Shown: in pieces, positions 46,119 through 55,044 of the stretch
How positions within the stretch are numbered: position 1 is the stretch's first letter
Layout of the letters: each line of letters opens with the position of its first letter
Source of the DNA: Singulisphaera sp. GP187
Lineage (GTDB): Bacteria > Planctomycetota > Planctomycetia > Isosphaerales > Isosphaeraceae
DNA length: 64,000 nucleotides
Direction of reading: 5' to 3'
Assembly: GCF_900129635.1 (NCBI RefSeq)
Contig: NZ_FSRB01000001.1
Location: 2,085,501-2,149,500, forward strand
Translations under genes and position numbers: made by a program
Notes under the pieces: generated by a model
Database searches by the model: none
Told to the model about the DNA's origin: nothing
Seen by the model: only the letters and a program-made list of their open reading frames with translations

Positions 46119-46672
46119 CGTGATGGGTGACTCGTGTCGATGGCGTGTCGCGTCTTCTGCCCAATATCAGCGCTGAAGTTGGCCTGGCTGTTCCCTTTTC
46201 GTTCGTACGAACCGCTTTGAATAAGTATTGGACACGGACCCTCCGCTCGCGTCCAGCGGATCTTTTCTGAAAATGAGGTGTCGGTGGGCCGGTTGCCTGA
46301 TTGGTCGGACGCGACGGCCCCGGCTCGTTCGGCCGGTCGCGTTGAAACATCCTCAAGATCGAGCGGTTAACTTGGCTGCGGGCGGGTTATTCGGTAGAAT
46401 GAGAGGACTTCGGAAACGCGGCGCGGGGACTTATCACCCGTTTCGTGCGCGTGTCGTGGACTCTTGTGTCCGGGATCCCCCCGCCTCAAAGCCGGATGGG
46501 CCTTGGCCCGCAGTTCGGCAATCATCCGACTCGATTTGATTTTTTCGTGAGCGATTCCGGTCGAAGGCGTTGCGTCTTCGACCGTTTGTGTTGTGTGGGC
46601 CTGTCGGTTGCAGGTCTCGTTCGTTTTACCAACGCACGTCTCCCCTGGTAGGGATCAAGGTGGTCGAGGATC
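46119..46672. other. Divergent spacer between the DUF1592 gene and ychF
   Basis: No gene is supported. It must hold the promoters of both the minus-strand DUF1592 cluster and ychF. A T-rich stretch near 46535 (TTGATTTTTTCG) lies about 130 bases before ychF, but no clear -35/-10 pair is seen. Confidence 0.4.
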
Positions 46673-47764
46673 ATGAAAGCTGGCATCGTCGGTCTGCCCA
46701 ACGTCGGTAAGAGCACGCTGTTCAACGCTCTCACAAGCTCCAAGGCCGCGCAGAGCGCCAATTATCCGTTCTGTACGATCGAACCGAATGAGGGGATCGT
46801 GAGTGTCCCCGATGACCGACTGAGGCGGATCAGTACCTACATCGTTCCCAAAAAGCTCGTGCCCACCGCGCTCAAGCTGGTGGATATCGCCGGGATCGTC
46901 AAGGGAGCCAGTGAAGGGCTCGGCCTCGGCAACAAATTCCTCAGCCACATTCGCGAAGTCGACGCCATCCTCCAGGTGGTCCGCTGCTTCGAGGATCCCG
47001 ACGTCGTCCATGTCGCCGGCACGGTGAACCCGGTCTCGGACATCGAGACCATCGAAATCGAGCTGATGCTGGCCGACATCCAGACCTTGGACAACGCCCT
47101 GCCCCGGGCCGAACGGACCGCCAAGGGGGGGGATAAGGAGGCCAAGCAGCGGGTCGACGTGATCCGCAAGTGCCTCGACCACCTCGCCACCGACGAGCCG
47201 CTCCGCAAGCTCATCCTCGACGAGTCCGACGCCAAGGCGATCTCAAGCTACGGCCTGATGACCGCCAAGCCGGTCCTCTATGTCGCCAACGTCGATGAAA
47301 GTGACCTCGAAGGACAAGGTCCGCTCGTCCAGCAGGTCCGCGAGTTTGCCGCCAAGACAGGCGCGTCCGTCGTCCCCGTCTGTGCGAAGCTCGAGGCCGA
47401 GATCGCCGAACTCGACGAGGCGGACCGCGCCGAGATGCTGGCGTCGTCGGGCCTCCAGCAGCCGGCGCTCGCGACCCTCACCCGCGAGGCTTACCGGGTG
47501 CTCGGCCTCCACAGCTACTTCACCGCCGGTGAGAAAGAAGTGCGTGCCTGGACGATCCCGATCGCCGCGACCGCGCCCCAAGCCGCCGGGGTGATCCACA
47601 CCGACTTCGAGAAGGGTTTCATTCGCGCGGAGGTGTATTCCCTGAACGACCTCGAAACCTACCGCAGCGAGAAAGATATCCGCCAGGCCGGTCGACTTCG
47701 CGTCGAAGGCAAGAACTATGTCATGCAAGACGGCGACATCTGCCACTTCTTGTTCAGCAACTGA
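46673..47764 (+). CDS. ychF: Redox-regulated ribosome-associated ATPase YchF (Obg family)
   Basis: The 363 residues match the universal family length. P-loop [15 protein letters not shown] is at residues 6-20; the switch region ([20 protein letters not shown]) and [20 protein letters not shown] follow. Position 4 of the nucleotide site is replaced by the family's NVDE motif, which makes it ATP- rather than GTP-preferring. The coiled-coil middle ([20 protein letters not shown]) and C-terminal TGS domain ([19 protein letters not shown]) are present. It binds the 50S subunit and affects stress responses. A strong terminator follows. Confidence 0.95.
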   Translation: MKAGIVGLPNVGKSTLFNALTSSKAAQSANYPFCTIEPNEGIVSVPDDRLRRISTYIVPKKLVPTALKLVDIAGIVKGASEGLGLGNKFLSHIREVDAILQVVRCFEDPDVVHVAGTVNPVSDIETIEIELMLADIQTLDNALPRAERTAKGGDKEAKQRVDVIRKCLDHLATDEPLRKLILDESDAKAISSYGLMTAKPVLYVANVDESDLEGQGPLVQQVREFAAKTGASVVPVCAKLEAEIAELDEADRAEMLASSGLQQPALATLTREAYRVLGLHSYFTAGEKEVRAWTIPIAATAPQAAGVIHTDFEKGFIRAEVYSLNDLETYRSEKDIRQAGRLRVEGKNYVMQDGDICHFLFSN

Positions 47765-47835
47765 GCGGCTTCGTGCATCGACCGCCGCCAGTCTCGCCCA
47801 TCGTCCAATCCCCAGACTCTCCCGACCTTCGCATG

Positions 47836-47874
47836 CCGAGGGGAACCTGCTTTACCAGGTTCCTCTCGGTTTTG
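47836..47874 (+). terminator. Intrinsic terminator of ychF
   Basis: CCGAGGGGAACCTG (47836-47849) pairs with CAGGTTCCTCTCGG (47856-47869) with one G-T pair and a six-base loop, followed by a T-run (TTTTGG). It lies 72 bases past the ychF stop, before the converging reductase gene. Confidence 0.8.
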
Positions 47875-47938
47875 GTTAGGTCGGCAAGGTCGAACGGCAC
47901 GAACCTCGAAAGCATCACCCCAAGGGCTCCACGCCGAG

Positions 47939-49000
47939 TCACGGAATAATCTTCTCGTTCCGAAGCCGAGCGAAGAGGTCGAGGAAAGTGGTGTCGCTCC
48001 TCTGGTACTCCAGGAAGCCAAGGACCCGGCTTTTGGACATGTCCGAGAACGTCTCGAAGGTGCGGCCGAGATCGGCGTCGGTATGCCACCAAGGAGCAAG
48101 CTCATCCACCTTATGGGGGCGGAGTCCATGCTTCTGGACAATCGCATCCCAGATCGGCCCGGCGTCGCGCATCTGCGTTTGGAGGGGAGTGGCTTGCCCC
48201 GGATAGGGGGCAACCTCGAGTCCGAATGCGTTCGCCAGGCGTTCCCACATCCAATCCCAGCGGAACACGTCGCCGTTCGCGATATTGAAGGCCTGGTTCT
48301 GGGCCGCGGGAGTCGTCGCCGCCCACGCCAATTGCCTCGCGAGGATTCGGGCATCGACCACTTCCGAAAGGCCATGGTACTGCTCGGGAGAGCCGGGGAA
48401 GACGAAGGGACGTCCCGTCTCCCTGCAAATGCTGGCGTAAACCGCCAGGGTGACACCCATATTCATCGAGTTGCCCAACGCATAGCCGATGATTGTGGGG
48501 GGCCGATGCACGCTCCAGGAAAAGCCCATCTGCCGCGCCTGCTCGAAGAGAATATCTTCCTGGGTGTAGTAGAAGTTCAGCCCCGGCTTGCGTGGCTGCT
48601 CCTCGCGGAAGGGAGTTGTCACGTCGTAGTTGCCAGCCTCCTCGAACGAGCCGAAGTAGTTCTTGCCGCCCGTGACGAGTGCGACGTGCTGAAGCGCATG
48701 ATCGTCGCGAACTGCGCCCAGCAGGTTCCTCACCATCGCCCCGTTCACCGTGCAATTCTCGGCCTCCGTCGCTTGACGGAGCCACGTCGTAATGAAAACA
48801 TAGTTTGGATTGATATTGGCGAGTGCCGATCGTAACGACTCCGGCTCGCGCAGGTCGGCCGCGAGCGGTGTCACCCCTGCCAGTTCTCTGGGTGGCTTGC
48901 GAGCCAGGCCGAAGACTTCCCAGCCCAGGGAAACGAGATGGGCGCTCAGGTTGCCGCCGACGATTCCGCTTGCGCCCGCAACGAGTGCTCGGGGGGCCAT
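47939..49000 (-). CDS. SDR-family oxidoreductase, PRISE type (5-beta-reductase/iridoid-synthase-like)
   Basis: A 353-residue atypical short-chain reductase. The cofactor motif is GASGIVGGNLSAHL near residue 9, with LARKP for NADPH. The PRISE features VALVTGGKNYFGSFE and NFYYTQEDILFEQARQ follow, where the tyrosine stands in a shifted active site and the lysine is in TGGK. Members reduce activated C=C bonds such as enones. It is divergent from an HxlR regulator with about 190 bases between, a common arrangement for quinone/enone stress genes. Confidence 0.85.
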   Translation of the reverse strand: MAPRALVAGASGIVGGNLSAHLVSLGWEVFGLARKPPRELAGVTPLAADLREPESLRSALANINPNYVFITTWLRQATEAENCTVNGAMVRNLLGAVRDDHALQHVALVTGGKNYFGSFEEAGNYDVTTPFREEQPRKPGLNFYYTQEDILFEQARQMGFSWSVHRPPTIIGYALGNSMNMGVTLAVYASICRETGRPFVFPGSPEQYHGLSEVVDARILARQLAWAATTPAAQNQAFNIANGDVFRWDWMWERLANAFGLEVAPYPGQATPLQTQMRDAGPIWDAIVQKHGLRPHKVDELAPWWHTDADLGRTFETFSDMSKSRVLGFLEYQRSDTTFLDLFARLRNEKIIP

Positions 49001-49146
49001 GGCGTTGTCCTCTGTTTTTAAGCGATATGTTCAATCAAACAATTTGGAAATCGTCCCTGAGAATTCGCCACGTACGACTTGAGGCCTCACCAACCTTTCC
49101 GGCTCAGGGGCTCAACGAACTCTAGATCCTTGTCACCAGTCGATCA

Positions 49147-49175
49147 AGTAGGTACGATTTTGAGACGTAGTCACT
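49147..49175. promoter_or_regulatory. Candidate operator in the HxlR/reductase intergenic region
   Basis: AGTAGGTACG (49147-49156) and CGTAGTCACT (49166-49175) form an imperfect dyad (7 of 10 positions, TACG/CGTA exact) around nine bases. It lies just upstream of the HxlR gene. HxlR-family dimers bind such dyads. The assignment is by position and symmetry only. Confidence 0.35.
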
Positions 49176-49192
49176 GAAAGGTGCCCATAACG

Positions 49193-49594
49193 ATGCCCCA
49201 TCGAAACCTGATTGTCCTCGACGAGGAATGCGCGCAGCGCCGAATTCTGGAGTTGTTCAGCGTCAAGTGGACGACCATGGTGCTCCACTCGCTCCACCAG
49301 AACGGCGGCACATGTCGGACCGGTGTGCTCGCGCGGAGCCTCCCCGGCTGTTCCAAGAAGATGCTGACTCAGACGTTGCGAGAGATGGAGCGGGACGGCC
49401 TGATTGACCGCAAGGTCTATCCGGTGGTCCCGCCGATGGTGGAATACTCGCTAAACTCCCTGGGCAAACGATTCATCGAACCGCTGGAACTGCTCTATGC
49501 CTGGGCGTCTCAAAATAGCGAGGCGTTGCAAAAGTTGACGAAGCGGCGCAAGAAACGGACCTCCACGGCCGATGCCGAGGAAGGTCCATCCTGA
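49193..49594 (+). CDS. HxlR-family transcriptional regulator
   Basis: A 133-residue winged-helix protein. I chose ATG 49193 (MPHRNLIVLDEE), with AAGG about ten bases upstream, over a GTG four codons earlier. The HxlR pattern CAQRRILELFSVKWTTMVLH is at residues 13-32, followed by GVLARSLPGCSKKMLTQTLR (recognition helix) and ERDGLIDRKVYPVVPPMVEY (wing). Many members sense quinones or aldehydes through the N-terminal cysteine, which is present here. It probably controls the divergent reductase gene. Confidence 0.88.
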   Translation: MPHRNLIVLDEECAQRRILELFSVKWTTMVLHSLHQNGGTCRTGVLARSLPGCSKKMLTQTLREMERDGLIDRKVYPVVPPMVEYSLNSLGKRFIEPLELLYAWASQNSEALQKLTKRRKKRTSTADAEEGPS

Positions 49595-49617
49595 TCGGAC
49601 GCAAGCGATGGTGACGG

Positions 49618-50631
49618 TCAGGCGGACCGGAAGGTCTCCGCCAGGGCGGCGACGACCCGGTCATGCAGCGGGCCGTTGGTGGCCACGATGCCTCGGTTTC
49701 CCGCCAGTTCGCGGCCCAAGGTAAAGTCAAGCGGTCGGCCGTCCAGGTCGGTGATCGTGCCGCCCGCCTCCGCGAGAATTAGCGCTCCGCTGGCGTGGTC
49801 CCAGATTTTCTCGCGGTAGTCCGCCTTTGTGGGTAAGCGGAGATAGATATCGGCGTCGCCTCGGGCTACGACCGCGTACTTGGCCTGGCTGTCCAGACGC
49901 ACGGGCGCGGTGGTGATTCCGAGCCGGTCTGCGACCGTGGCCGACCAGTCGTGGGCGCTATGGCCCGACTCGACCGACTCGCAGAACCGCACGAGCCCCC
50001 AATCGTCCCGCTCGCTCACCCGAATCGGCGTGGGGGACCAAGGTCCGTCGAGTGGAGACAATTCGGCTCCCTGGCCGCGGACTGCGACCAGGAGTGATCC
50101 CGTCCCCGCGGATCCATCCTGGTCGGGCGCGGGGAGGTTCGGACAGGCCATCGCGGCCACCTCGATTCGCCCGCCGACGATCAAGGCGAGGGCGACGGCA
50201 TACTGCTCGCCCCTGAGAAATCCCTTGGTTCCATCGATCGGGTCGAGGGTCCAAAATCGCTCGGAACCGCCGCCCTGGGCCCCTCCCCGGTCAATCCAGC
50301 GACAGACCGATTCCTGATCGACGCCGGCCCGGAGTTCGGTCACGAACCGGAGGACCTTGGAGAGCGATTCGGCATGCGCGGGTTGCCGGAGTTCTCGGGA
50401 ATCCTCCTCGGCAACGACCGGGTCCTCCGGAAATGCTTCCTCCAAGGCCCGGCAAACCAGGGCCTGGCTGCCGAAGTCGGCCACGGTGACGGGACTCCGG
50501 TCTTTCTTGTCCATCGCCTGGAGGTTGACACCCCGCTGGACGGCCCGGCAGAGAGTTGCAGCGTCCCGCACCGCCTGAATGGCGACGGCACGTTCTCTCT
50601 CGAAGGCAAGGCCCGAGGTGGTGTTCAACAT
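49618..50631 (-). CDS. 3'(2'),5'-bisphosphate nucleotidase-like phosphatase (CysQ/Hal2 type)
   Basis: A 337-residue member of the lithium-sensitive, magnesium-dependent phosphatase superfamily. Motifs: SPVTVADFGSQALVCRALEE, VVAEEDSREL (metal-binding glutamates), LDPIDGTKGFLRGEQYAVAL near residue 129, and KIWDHASGALILAEAGG near 277. The KGFLRG after DPIDGT and the overall length are typical of PAP/PAPS phosphatases (eukaryotic Hal2/SAL1 type) rather than of inositol monophosphatase. It would recycle 3'-phosphoadenosine 5'-phosphate, which fits the sulfotransferase found 5 kb away. It converges on the HxlR gene. Confidence 0.85.
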   Translation of the reverse strand: MLNTTSGLAFERERAVAIQAVRDAATLCRAVQRGVNLQAMDKKDRSPVTVADFGSQALVCRALEEAFPEDPVVAEEDSRELRQPAHAESLSKVLRFVTELRAGVDQESVCRWIDRGGAQGGGSERFWTLDPIDGTKGFLRGEQYAVALALIVGGRIEVAAMACPNLPAPDQDGSAGTGSLLVAVRGQGAELSPLDGPWSPTPIRVSERDDWGLVRFCESVESGHSAHDWSATVADRLGITTAPVRLDSQAKYAVVARGDADIYLRLPTKADYREKIWDHASGALILAEAGGTITDLDGRPLDFTLGRELAGNRGIVATNGPLHDRVVAALAETFRSA

Positions 50632-50924
50632 TTCGACTTGACTCCCTTCCCTGAATTAATTCCGCTCACCACGGCGGGCGATCGGCCCCGCACATTTTTT
50701 CCCTTGTTTGCCTCGGCCTGTCCATACCCCTTTCGTCTTGAACGGGCCAATCGAAGTGCTCCGCGTTCGAGTGGACCGGACGATTGAGCGTCCCTGATTC
50801 AAAAATGGCTCGTTATCATCCACTTGGCCCGCTTGGTTTTTGATACGCTTGCACCAGAGGTGGCAGATCCGGAGTGAGAGTTCGGGCACCCCTTGATGAA
50901 GGTCCGCATGTGAGGATATCACTT

Positions 50925-53057
50925 GTGAATATCATAACGCGGCTGACCGTTTGTCTTGTCCTCTCCGCCGTTTTTGAGAGTATGGCCTTGCCGGCGATTC
51001 TCAGGGCCGATGAGCCGCCAATGCCACCCCAAGGTGAGGTTCGACTCGCAAGTGGCCGAGTCGTCGAATACACGATCCACTATGACAGGAACTCGCTGCG
51101 GGCCAGCGTGCGGCTTGGGAACGATCTCATCGCTCTTACGAATTCGGGCACGCTTCTGCGTTTCGAACTGCCCACGGTTCGGCTGGTTCGGGAGCGGATC
51201 GATGTCGAGGAAGTCACCTGCCTGGGCCATGGTGAGGGCGAGGAAATCCTCGCGGGCCTCGGTGACGGTCGGATTTGTCGCGTCGACGTGGCGACTCTCG
51301 AGCTCAAGGACGTGACCAAACTCCCTGCCGCTCCGCGCTGGATGGGTTGGGGGCAAGCGAACGGAAACCGACCGGCAGGCCTGGTGGTCGTGACCGAGCC
51401 GACCAAGCCCGTCAAAGGCGGCGGGGGCAGGGAATTGCCCTATTCGATGGTCCATGACCTTGCGACGAAACAGACATTTGCCCTTGAGGAGGTGTTCACG
51501 ACCTTCCTGCTCGACCGCGCGGGCAGGGTCTGGCTCGGGGCCGACCGAGGCGAGTGGGGCGGCCGGCTCGCTCGGGTCGACCTGGTGAACGGAACGATCA
51601 AAGCCATCAAGCCGCCCCCCGCTCGCGACCCCGACTCTGAAGCGAGTTGGGACGGCGTTTACGGGTTCATCGAGCTCTGCGATGGCCAGGTCTGGTCGTT
51701 CGGCGGGAGCTCGCACATGGGTTACAACTCGGGGTATATCACGCGTGTCGACGGAGCGAAGCCGCAACCTCTGTACGCCTTCGAGCCTCCCCGTAATCCT
51801 GAGGGAGAGCCTGATCCCGGTCGGCCGAGCTTGCCAATCACGCACATCATCGAAGAGGATAACGGTCTACTCGTATTTTCGTACGATGATGTTTTTGGCG
51901 TGAAACAAACGTTGAACTCCTGGAGGAGATTCGCCACCCTCGAGCTCCAATACCACTGGGGTCGGCCGGACGCAGTGGGATCTTACCCCTCGGTGATCAC
52001 GGTTCATCCGCCGAGTCAGGTGGGAGAACCTTATCTCCTGGCCACGGTCGCCGACGGCTACGTGCGTCTGGAGCTGACGAAGTCGACCTCGCTGAGTCTT
52101 CCTGGCCAACTCGGCGCTACGGACGTTTGCGCCGTGGAGCATCCCGCGGAAGGGACCCTCGTCTTTGAGGGAGACGACCGACTCCCTCCCTGGACGCTCG
52201 GCCCGAAGGGGTGGGAAATCGCTTCGCTCGCACCGCCTTTCGAGATCGACCCGGCCGGCGCTGCCGCGGAGATCGAGAAGGGCACCGAGTCGTGGTACGA
52301 GACCCGGATCCTCGTGGGCCCGGACGGGGCGATCTCCACCGTGAGCGGAACCGGCGTGAGCGACGGGACGCGAACCACGGCGCGCCGAGTGGGGGGTAAG
52401 AGCTTGCAACTTGGCCGGGAAACGTCATCGCTGGTCCCGTCGGCGTCGTTCCTCACCGCGGACGGTACTCTGTGGAATGCCGGCTCCGACGGGTTAAAGC
52501 GTTTCGAGCAGGGTTCGTGGAAAACCGTGGCTCCGTTGTTGGGGGACGAAAGCCCTTCCGGCCTGAATCCGCTCAATACGAACGGTCCGCCCTGGCTGCT
52601 CCTCGATTCTTTCGGGAAGTCCCTTTGGCAACTGAAGCCAGGCGTCCCAGGCGACAAGCCGCAACTGACTCGGATCATGATTCGGGAAGGCGAAAAAAGG
52701 CTTTCCACCCGCGCCGCGATCGCTGGGCCCAGCGCGGCGCTGCTCCTTGCGACCGACGCGGGTCTGCGGACCTACGACCCCATGACTCAGAGACTCTCGA
52801 AGGTCGATTTTGTGGAACCTCCGCAGTCTGTGAACACGCTGATTCGCGATGGTCTCGGTCGGCTCTGGCTGGGGGGCAAGTACGGAGTCGCGATGGTCGA
52901 GGCGGGCGGAAAAACCCTCGAAACGTTCGATCGCGTGCCCGGGATCGGGGGGCGTGAAGTTTACGCCCTGGCACCCGACCCGCACCATGAGGACGGGGTC
53001 ATCGTGGCACTGGGTTCGCGCGGTGCGGCGTTCATTCGGGCCTTGCCAAAGCCCTGA
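50925..53057 (+). CDS. Exported beta-propeller protein
   Basis: A 710-residue protein. I chose a GTG at 50925 because GAGG lies nine bases upstream and a signal peptide follows directly (MNIITRLTVCLVLSAVFESM ... RADEPP). Two GTG codons further upstream are alternatives. The body shows propeller strands throughout: ITNSG-like LIALTNSGTLLRFELP, GRVWLGADRGEWGG, LTADGTLWNAGSDGLKRFEQ, GRLWLGGKYGVAMVEAG. The last part resembles two-component regulator propellers (Reg_prop). No catalytic motif. It probably acts in the periplasm or at the surface. Confidence 0.72.
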   Translation: MNIITRLTVCLVLSAVFESMALPAILRADEPPMPPQGEVRLASGRVVEYTIHYDRNSLRASVRLGNDLIALTNSGTLLRFELPTVRLVRERIDVEEVTCLGHGEGEEILAGLGDGRICRVDVATLELKDVTKLPAAPRWMGWGQANGNRPAGLVVVTEPTKPVKGGGGRELPYSMVHDLATKQTFALEEVFTTFLLDRAGRVWLGADRGEWGGRLARVDLVNGTIKAIKPPPARDPDSEASWDGVYGFIELCDGQVWSFGGSSHMGYNSGYITRVDGAKPQPLYAFEPPRNPEGEPDPGRPSLPITHIIEEDNGLLVFSYDDVFGVKQTLNSWRRFATLELQYHWGRPDAVGSYPSVITVHPPSQVGEPYLLATVADGYVRLELTKSTSLSLPGQLGATDVCAVEHPAEGTLVFEGDDRLPPWTLGPKGWEIASLAPPFEIDPAGAAAEIEKGTESWYETRILVGPDGAISTVSGTGVSDGTRTTARRVGGKSLQLGRETSSLVPSASFLTADGTLWNAGSDGLKRFEQGSWKTVAPLLGDESPSGLNPLNTNGPPWLLLDSFGKSLWQLKPGVPGDKPQLTRIMIREGEKRLSTRAAIAGPSAALLLATDAGLRTYDPMTQRLSKVDFVEPPQSVNTLIRDGLGRLWLGGKYGVAMVEAGGKTLETFDRVPGIGGREVYALAPDPHHEDGVIVALGSRGAAFIRALPKP

Positions 53058-53074
53058 CCATGGTGGTCTCCGCG

Positions 53075-53100
53075 CCAGGGAGGGGTTGCCCCCTCCCTGG
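53075..53100 (+). terminator. Strong hairpin after the propeller gene
   Basis: CCAGGGAGGGG (53075-53085) pairs perfectly with CCCCTCCCTGG (53090-53100) around a four-base loop, 17 bases past the stop. The tail is GTTCCT, without a full T-run. The rest of the spacer up to 53349 shows no gene. Confidence 0.55.
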
Positions 53101-53349
53101 TTCCTCCGCGATGATGCGGTCGTCGAGCGCATTGCAATTCCGTCTTGGCTTCGACCTGCGCCGGCGCGACGAAAAAAAACTCGGGATCGGCCTGCCCCCC
53201 CAAAAAAACGGGAAGGAACACCGCGAATCGTCTTGAGCCGGGCGACTCGGGGTCTGGACTCTGGCTCGAATCCGTTGGTCGCGACCTCCGCAATCACCGG
53301 CACGGGGAATCGGGCTACGCGACATCCCTTGTCAAGGATTGGACAGACC

Positions 53350-54762
53350 ATGCAATCGAACAACCTCGATACCCAACAGAAAGCCGTCCAGATCAATCTG
53401 GATGTCTCGAAATATGGCACGTTCGCCGAGATCGGCGCGGGGCAGGAAGTGGCCCGCTGGTTCTTCCGGGTCGGTGGCGCGGCGGGTACGATCGCCAAGA
53501 GCATCTCCGCCTACGATATGACCGTCTCCGACGCGATCTACGGCCCTTGCGGACGCTACGTCAGCCGCCAACGCCTCGAGACGATGCTCGACTGCGAGTT
53601 CCGTTCCCTGACCGACCACCTCGGCGCCCGGCGCGGGGAGGGCACGCGTTTCTTTGCCTTCGCGGACACGGTCGCCGCCAAGAGCTATACCCGCAAGGAC
53701 GATTGGCACGGCTGGATGGGCATCCGGTTCCAGGACAGCCCGGGTTCCGAGCCCTCCCAGATCGTCCTCCACGTCAGCTTGCTCGATCGAGAGGCCGTCT
53801 CGCAGCAGGAGGCGATCGGGGTCCTGGGCGTGAACCTGATCCACTCCGCGTTCTATGAAGCCGACTCCCAGGCGATGGTCCGGCAACTCCTTGATGGCCT
53901 CTCCGGCGAGCGGCTCGAGGTCGACCTGGTCGAGTTCTCCGGCCCTGCATTCGAACATGTCGATAACCGGCTGATGAGCCTGGAGCTCGTGCATTGCGGC
54001 CTCTCGGGCGCGGCGATGTTCACGCCCAGTGGTAAGGTCATCCAGCCCGCCGAGGTCTTTCACAAACGGCCGATTCTTCTCCTCCGCGGCAGTTTCCGAC
54101 CCGTGACCAATGTCACCGTGGACATGCTTCACAGCGCCCTGGCGCAGTTCGAACAGGAACCGGCCAACCAGGGCGAAGAGATCCTGGTCGTCACCGAGAT
54201 GACGCTGAACAACCTCCTGCAAGGCGACGCCATCGACAAACGCGACTTCCTCGACCGCGTCGACATCCTCCGCACTCTGGGCCGACCCGTCCTGATCTCC
54301 AACTACGGCGAATTCTACCGACTCGCCAACTACCTCCAGCGCCATACCTCCAAGCCGATCGGCCTGGCGATGGGCGTCCCGACCCTCCGCCAGGTCTTCG
54401 AAGAGCGCTACTACAACGACCTGGCCGGCGGAATCCTTGAATCGTTCGGCAGGCTGTTCAAGAATGACCTGAAGGTCTACGCCTACCCTGGCCTCGATCC
54501 CGAGACCGGAGCGATCGTCACGGCCAACGACCTTCGCGTGGCTCCGAACCTTCAGCATCTCTACAATTTTCTTGTCGAGAACCAGCACGTTCTGCCGCTC
54601 CGCGACTTCACCGCCGAGTATCTCAGCATCAATTCCCGCGAGGTCTATCAGCGAATGCGCGATGGGGATCCCAACTGGATTCACGAGGTACCGCCCGGGG
54701 TGGCCCTGCTGATCTGTCAGGATCACCTGATGGGGTACGATCCCGCAATGTTCGAGAAGTGA
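53350..54762 (+). CDS. Conserved hypothetical protein of about 470 residues
   Basis: Starts MQSNNLDTQQKAVQINLDVS; the longer open frame upstream overlaps the previous gene and is not protein-like. Well-ordered coding sequence: FAEIGAGQEVARWFFRVGGA, AKSISAYDMTVSDAIYG, MGIRFQDSPGSEPSQIVLHV, EVFHKRPILLLRGSFRPVTN, VVTEMTLNNLLQGDAIDKRD. No signal peptide, no membrane helix and no standard catalytic motif. Relatives in databases carry conflicting names, to my memory including TonB-dependent receptor, which the sequence does not support. It looks like a cytoplasmic enzyme or structural protein of unknown role. Confidence 0.75.
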   Translation: MQSNNLDTQQKAVQINLDVSKYGTFAEIGAGQEVARWFFRVGGAAGTIAKSISAYDMTVSDAIYGPCGRYVSRQRLETMLDCEFRSLTDHLGARRGEGTRFFAFADTVAAKSYTRKDDWHGWMGIRFQDSPGSEPSQIVLHVSLLDREAVSQQEAIGVLGVNLIHSAFYEADSQAMVRQLLDGLSGERLEVDLVEFSGPAFEHVDNRLMSLELVHCGLSGAAMFTPSGKVIQPAEVFHKRPILLLRGSFRPVTNVTVDMLHSALAQFEQEPANQGEEILVVTEMTLNNLLQGDAIDKRDFLDRVDILRTLGRPVLISNYGEFYRLANYLQRHTSKPIGLAMGVPTLRQVFEERYYNDLAGGILESFGRLFKNDLKVYAYPGLDPETGAIVTANDLRVAPNLQHLYNFLVENQHVLPLRDFTAEYLSINSREVYQRMRDGDPNWIHEVPPGVALLICQDHLMGYDPAMFEK

Positions 54763-55044
54763 CCGGAATCTCCCCCCTTGGTTCCTCTGTCGACGCGACT
54801 GAGGAATAGAATTAAAATATATGAATTGTTTAAATTATGATAGGTCGGCCCTCGAGAGGACTTACGAGTTGCGTGCGGAGGCGAAATCTCAGGTCGACTC
54901 CTAACCAAGTCGTGGGTTCCGAACTAAAGATTTGGGAGAAACGGAGCGATAATGCCTAGAGTGTGATTGGGTCAACTCTTTCCGCTCAGGGAATCGAGTG
55001 GAAAAGAGTCGTTCAGGGCCGCCACAAGCCTGACGAATTGGTGT
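54763..55044. promoter_or_regulatory. AT-rich region upstream of the sulfotransferase gene
   Basis: Around 54805-54845 the DNA is strikingly AT-rich (AATAGAATTAAAATATATG, TTGTTTAAATTATGATAG), unlike anything nearby except the glycosyltransferase flanks. It likely holds a promoter, with TTGTTT and TATGAT-like words, but the start point cannot be fixed. Confidence 0.35.

Noticed and set aside
52494..53504. 336-residue minus-strand open frame
   Set aside because: Antisense to two well-supported plus-strand genes; proline/arginine-rich shadow.
53332..54726. 464-residue minus-strand open frame
   Set aside because: Exact shadow of the 470-residue gene, whose plus-strand product is far more protein-like.
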